Shown one piece after another: positions 4,481-6,044 of a stretch of DNA of 6,044 nt; the stretch's first letter is position 1, and each line of letters starts with the position of its first letter. The stretch lies in the NCBI GenBank assembly GCA_023388675.1, contig JAEWFU010000303.1, positions 1-6,044 of the forward strand, read 5' to 3'. Made by a program: the position numbers and the translations under genes. The stretch comes from Pseudomonadota bacterium (GTDB taxonomy: Bacteria > Pseudomonadota > Alphaproteobacteria > Rhizobiales > Rhizobiaceae). Below the pieces are notes generated by a model, which was not told where the DNA came from, did no database searches, and worked only from the letters and a program-made list of their open reading frames with translations.

Positions 4481-6044
4481 ATGTCCGGTTCAAGAGACGA
4501 TTACAGGCAAGGTCGTGCTTCGTTGCTGGCGATGGCCGGCGACGGGGAGGACGCTGTAACGCGCCATGCCCGGGCACGCGCCAAACGGGAACGCCGGGCA
4601 AACCCTGTTCTTTCCGAACCGGCTGAACCCGGTGTCGAGGCAACCGGCGATGCGGTGTTGCGCGAGCAGCCGGAACTGCACCGGCTGAGGGACATGATTT
4701 CCGGTGATCCGGTCGAAGACGATCGTGACAACGCCGAAATGCTGATGGATTCCGAGCCGCGGGGGGGCGATGTGACCGGAAAGACGGTTTCAGAACCGGC
4801 GCCAGCCGGAGGCAAGCCCGGCACCGGCATGTCGATGCGTCCCGTGATAGGGCTGACGCTTGCAGGTGCCGTGATCGGCGCCGCGGTGGCTTTTGCATGG
4901 CCGAAGTCCTATGTCGCCACAAGCGAGTTGCTGATCGATCCGCAGGCCGTGCGCGCCGGCGTAGCTTCGGGGCAGCTCTCGGCCGATGCAGCCTTCGCTC
5001 TGGTCGACAACCAGCTCCGTGTGCTGCGCTCGGGTACGATGCTGCAAGCCGCCGCCGACCGGTTGAACCTTGCCGCCGATCCCGAGTTCAATGGCGACGC
5101 AGCCGGTCCGTTCGGGTTGGGTGGCTCGCTTGCCGGTCTTGGCGACCTCGTGGCGGGCGACGGCGCCAGCCCGGTGGAACGCCGCAGGGCCCGATCCTTG
5201 CAGGCGCTCGAAAGCGCGGTCGAGACGAATCGCCAGGGTGGCTCGTCCGTCATCGAGGTTTCGGCGCGAACCGGCGATCCCGAAAAATCGGCGCTGATCG
5301 CAAACACCATCTCCGAGCTGTTTCTGGCCAATGCCGGAGGTGGCGCGGCCCAGACCACTGGCAGCATGAGTGAACGCCTCGCGGAACTGCGCGCGGGCGT
5401 GGAGGAGGCCGAACGGGCGATCGCCGACTACAAGGCGCAAAACGGGCTTGTCGATGCGCAGGGCCGGTTGATCTCCGATGACGAAATCCTGCGCCTCAGC
5501 GAACGTCTTTCGGCAGCGCAGGCGCGCACCGTGGAGCTTAACGCCCGCGCCGCTTCGACCCGCGAAGCCAACGTCGATTCCATCGTCACCGGCTCGCTGC
5601 CGGAGCAATACGCATCTTCGACTTTGACCGATTTGAGGAGCCGCTATGCGGCTTCTCGGCAGCAGGCGGATCGGCTGGGCGTGAAGCTCGGCCCGCGCCA
5701 TCCGGAATTGCTCTCCGCACGAGCCGAACTCGAGGGCACGCGCCAGGAGATATCCGACGAACTGCGGCGTGTCGCTGCGGCTTTGCAGACCGAATTGACG
5801 CGGGCAGTGCGCGAGGAGCAGGAATTGGCCTCGCAACTCGCGGAGATGAAGGCACGCCAGGGCGACATCGGTGGCGAACTGGTTGCCTTGAGGGAACTGG
5901 AGCGGGAGGCAGCGGCGAAGCGCTCGGTCTACGAACAGTCTCTGCAGGCGGCGCAGGCTGGTCCGGGCACTTCGGCGCCCGGTGGTGCAAGCCTGATTTC
6001 CAGGGCTGTGCCCCCGCTTTATTCGAATGGACCCTCGATGCCGG
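4481..6044 (+). CDS. Wzz/ExoP-type polysaccharide co-polymerase (exopolysaccharide transport family, 3' end cut by window edge)
   Basis: I read 521 codons from the ATG at 4481 to the window edge without a stop. Proteins of this class sit in the inner membrane and set chain length or export of exopolysaccharide with a Wzy-type polymerase; many carry or pair with a tyrosine kinase. Residues 1-117 form a charged cytoplasmic extension with a basic patch (ARARAKRERR, 30-39). TM1 is at about 120-140 (VIGLTLAGAVIGAAVAFAW), followed at once by YVATSELLIDP, the start of the Wzz domain, and NQLRVLRSGTMLQAAADRLNL (177-197). Long coiled-coil helices span about 296-365 and 383-490, with the conserved LGPRHPEL (403-410) and a GNVR-like LRELEREAAAKRSVYEQSL (470-488). 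The Pro-rich SRAVPPLYSNGPSMP at the edge is what precedes TM2 in this family. The start is the only usual start codon after an in-frame stop at 4418-4420, with a weak AGG at 4473-4475. Whether a kinase domain follows cannot be seen. Confidence 0.93.
   Translation, partial: MSGSRDDYRQGRASLLAMAGDGEDAVTRHARARAKRERRANPVLSEPAEPGVEATGDAVLREQPELHRLRDMISGDPVEDDRDNAEMLMDSEPRGGDVTGKTVSEPAPAGGKPGTGMSMRPVIGLTLAGAVIGAAVAFAWPKSYVATSELLIDPQAVRAGVASGQLSADAAFALVDNQLRVLRSGTMLQAAADRLNLAADPEFNGDAAGPFGLGGSLAGLGDLVAGDGASPVERRRARSLQALESAVETNRQGGSSVIEVSARTGDPEKSALIANTISELFLANAGGGAAQTTGSMSERLAELRAGVEEAERAIADYKAQNGLVDAQGRLISDDEILRLSERLSAAQARTVELNARAASTREANVDSIVTGSLPEQYASSTLTDLRSRYAASRQQADRLGVKLGPRHPELLSARAELEGTRQEISDELRRVAAALQTELTRAVREEQELASQLAEMKARQGDIGGELVALRELEREAAAKRSVYEQSLQAAQAGPGTSAPGGASLISRAVPPLYSNGPSMP

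Noticed and set aside
4933..4942. GATCGATCC half-match to the LacI operator inside the co-polymerase gene
   Set aside because: Only one side matches and it is explained by the conserved coding sequence LLIDPQ of the Wzz domain.
4790..5836. 348-codon minus-strand open frame over the co-polymerase gene
   Set aside because: The opposite strand encodes an unambiguous Wzz/GNVR-type protein across the whole interval; this frame has no motif or ribosome-binding site support.

Overview
The window looks like a chromosomal segment of a GC-rich alphaproteobacterium of the Hyphomicrobiales, near Mesorhizobium or other Phyllobacteriaceae/Rhizobiaceae. The grounds are codon usage strongly biased to G/C at third positions, a rhizobial intergenic mosaic repeat (RIME-like) between two convergent genes, a LacI regulator of an alphaproteobacterial type with a GATCGATC-centred operator, and a rhizobial-style exopolysaccharide co-polymerase. 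The genus is an inference from these traits, not a measurement.

Layout from left to right. (1) 1-790, minus strand: LacI/GalR-family repressor, C-terminus cut by the window edge. (2) 791-889: the repressor's own control region, with a perfect 16-bp palindrome that I read as its autoregulatory operator. (3) 890-1825, minus strand: membrane protein with a two-helix anchor and HAMP-type modules, resembling the front half of a chemoreceptor but without the methyl-accepting signalling core. (4) 1826-1948: divergent intergenic region with a promoter candidate (perfect TTGACA, 17-bp spacer) for the next gene. (5) 1949-3268, plus strand: Rossmann-fold NAD(P)-dependent oxidoreductase with a C-terminal SAF-like domain; substrate unknown. 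(6) 3269-3465: convergent intergenic region filled by the RIME-like element with two strong hairpins. (7) 3466-4278, minus strand: proC, pyrroline-5-carboxylate reductase, the only clear housekeeping gene. (8) 4279-4480: divergent control region with a proC promoter candidate and an imperfect 21-bp inverted repeat. (9) 4481-6044, plus strand: Wzz/ExoP-type polysaccharide co-polymerase with an unusually long charged N-terminal extension, cut by the right edge.

The genes do not form one obvious pathway. The LacI repressor probably controls itself and sugar-type catabolic genes lying left of the window; no second copy of its operator was found here. The HAMP protein and the SAF oxidoreductase share a divergent control region, which hints at but does not prove a link. 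proC makes proline. The last gene probably opens or belongs to an exopolysaccharide locus that continues to the right. No RNA genes, CRISPR arrays, insertion sequences or transposases were recognised. I do not see a clearly undescribed system; the most unusual items are the signalling-core-less HAMP protein, the substrate-orphan oxidoreductase and the extended co-polymerase N-terminus.
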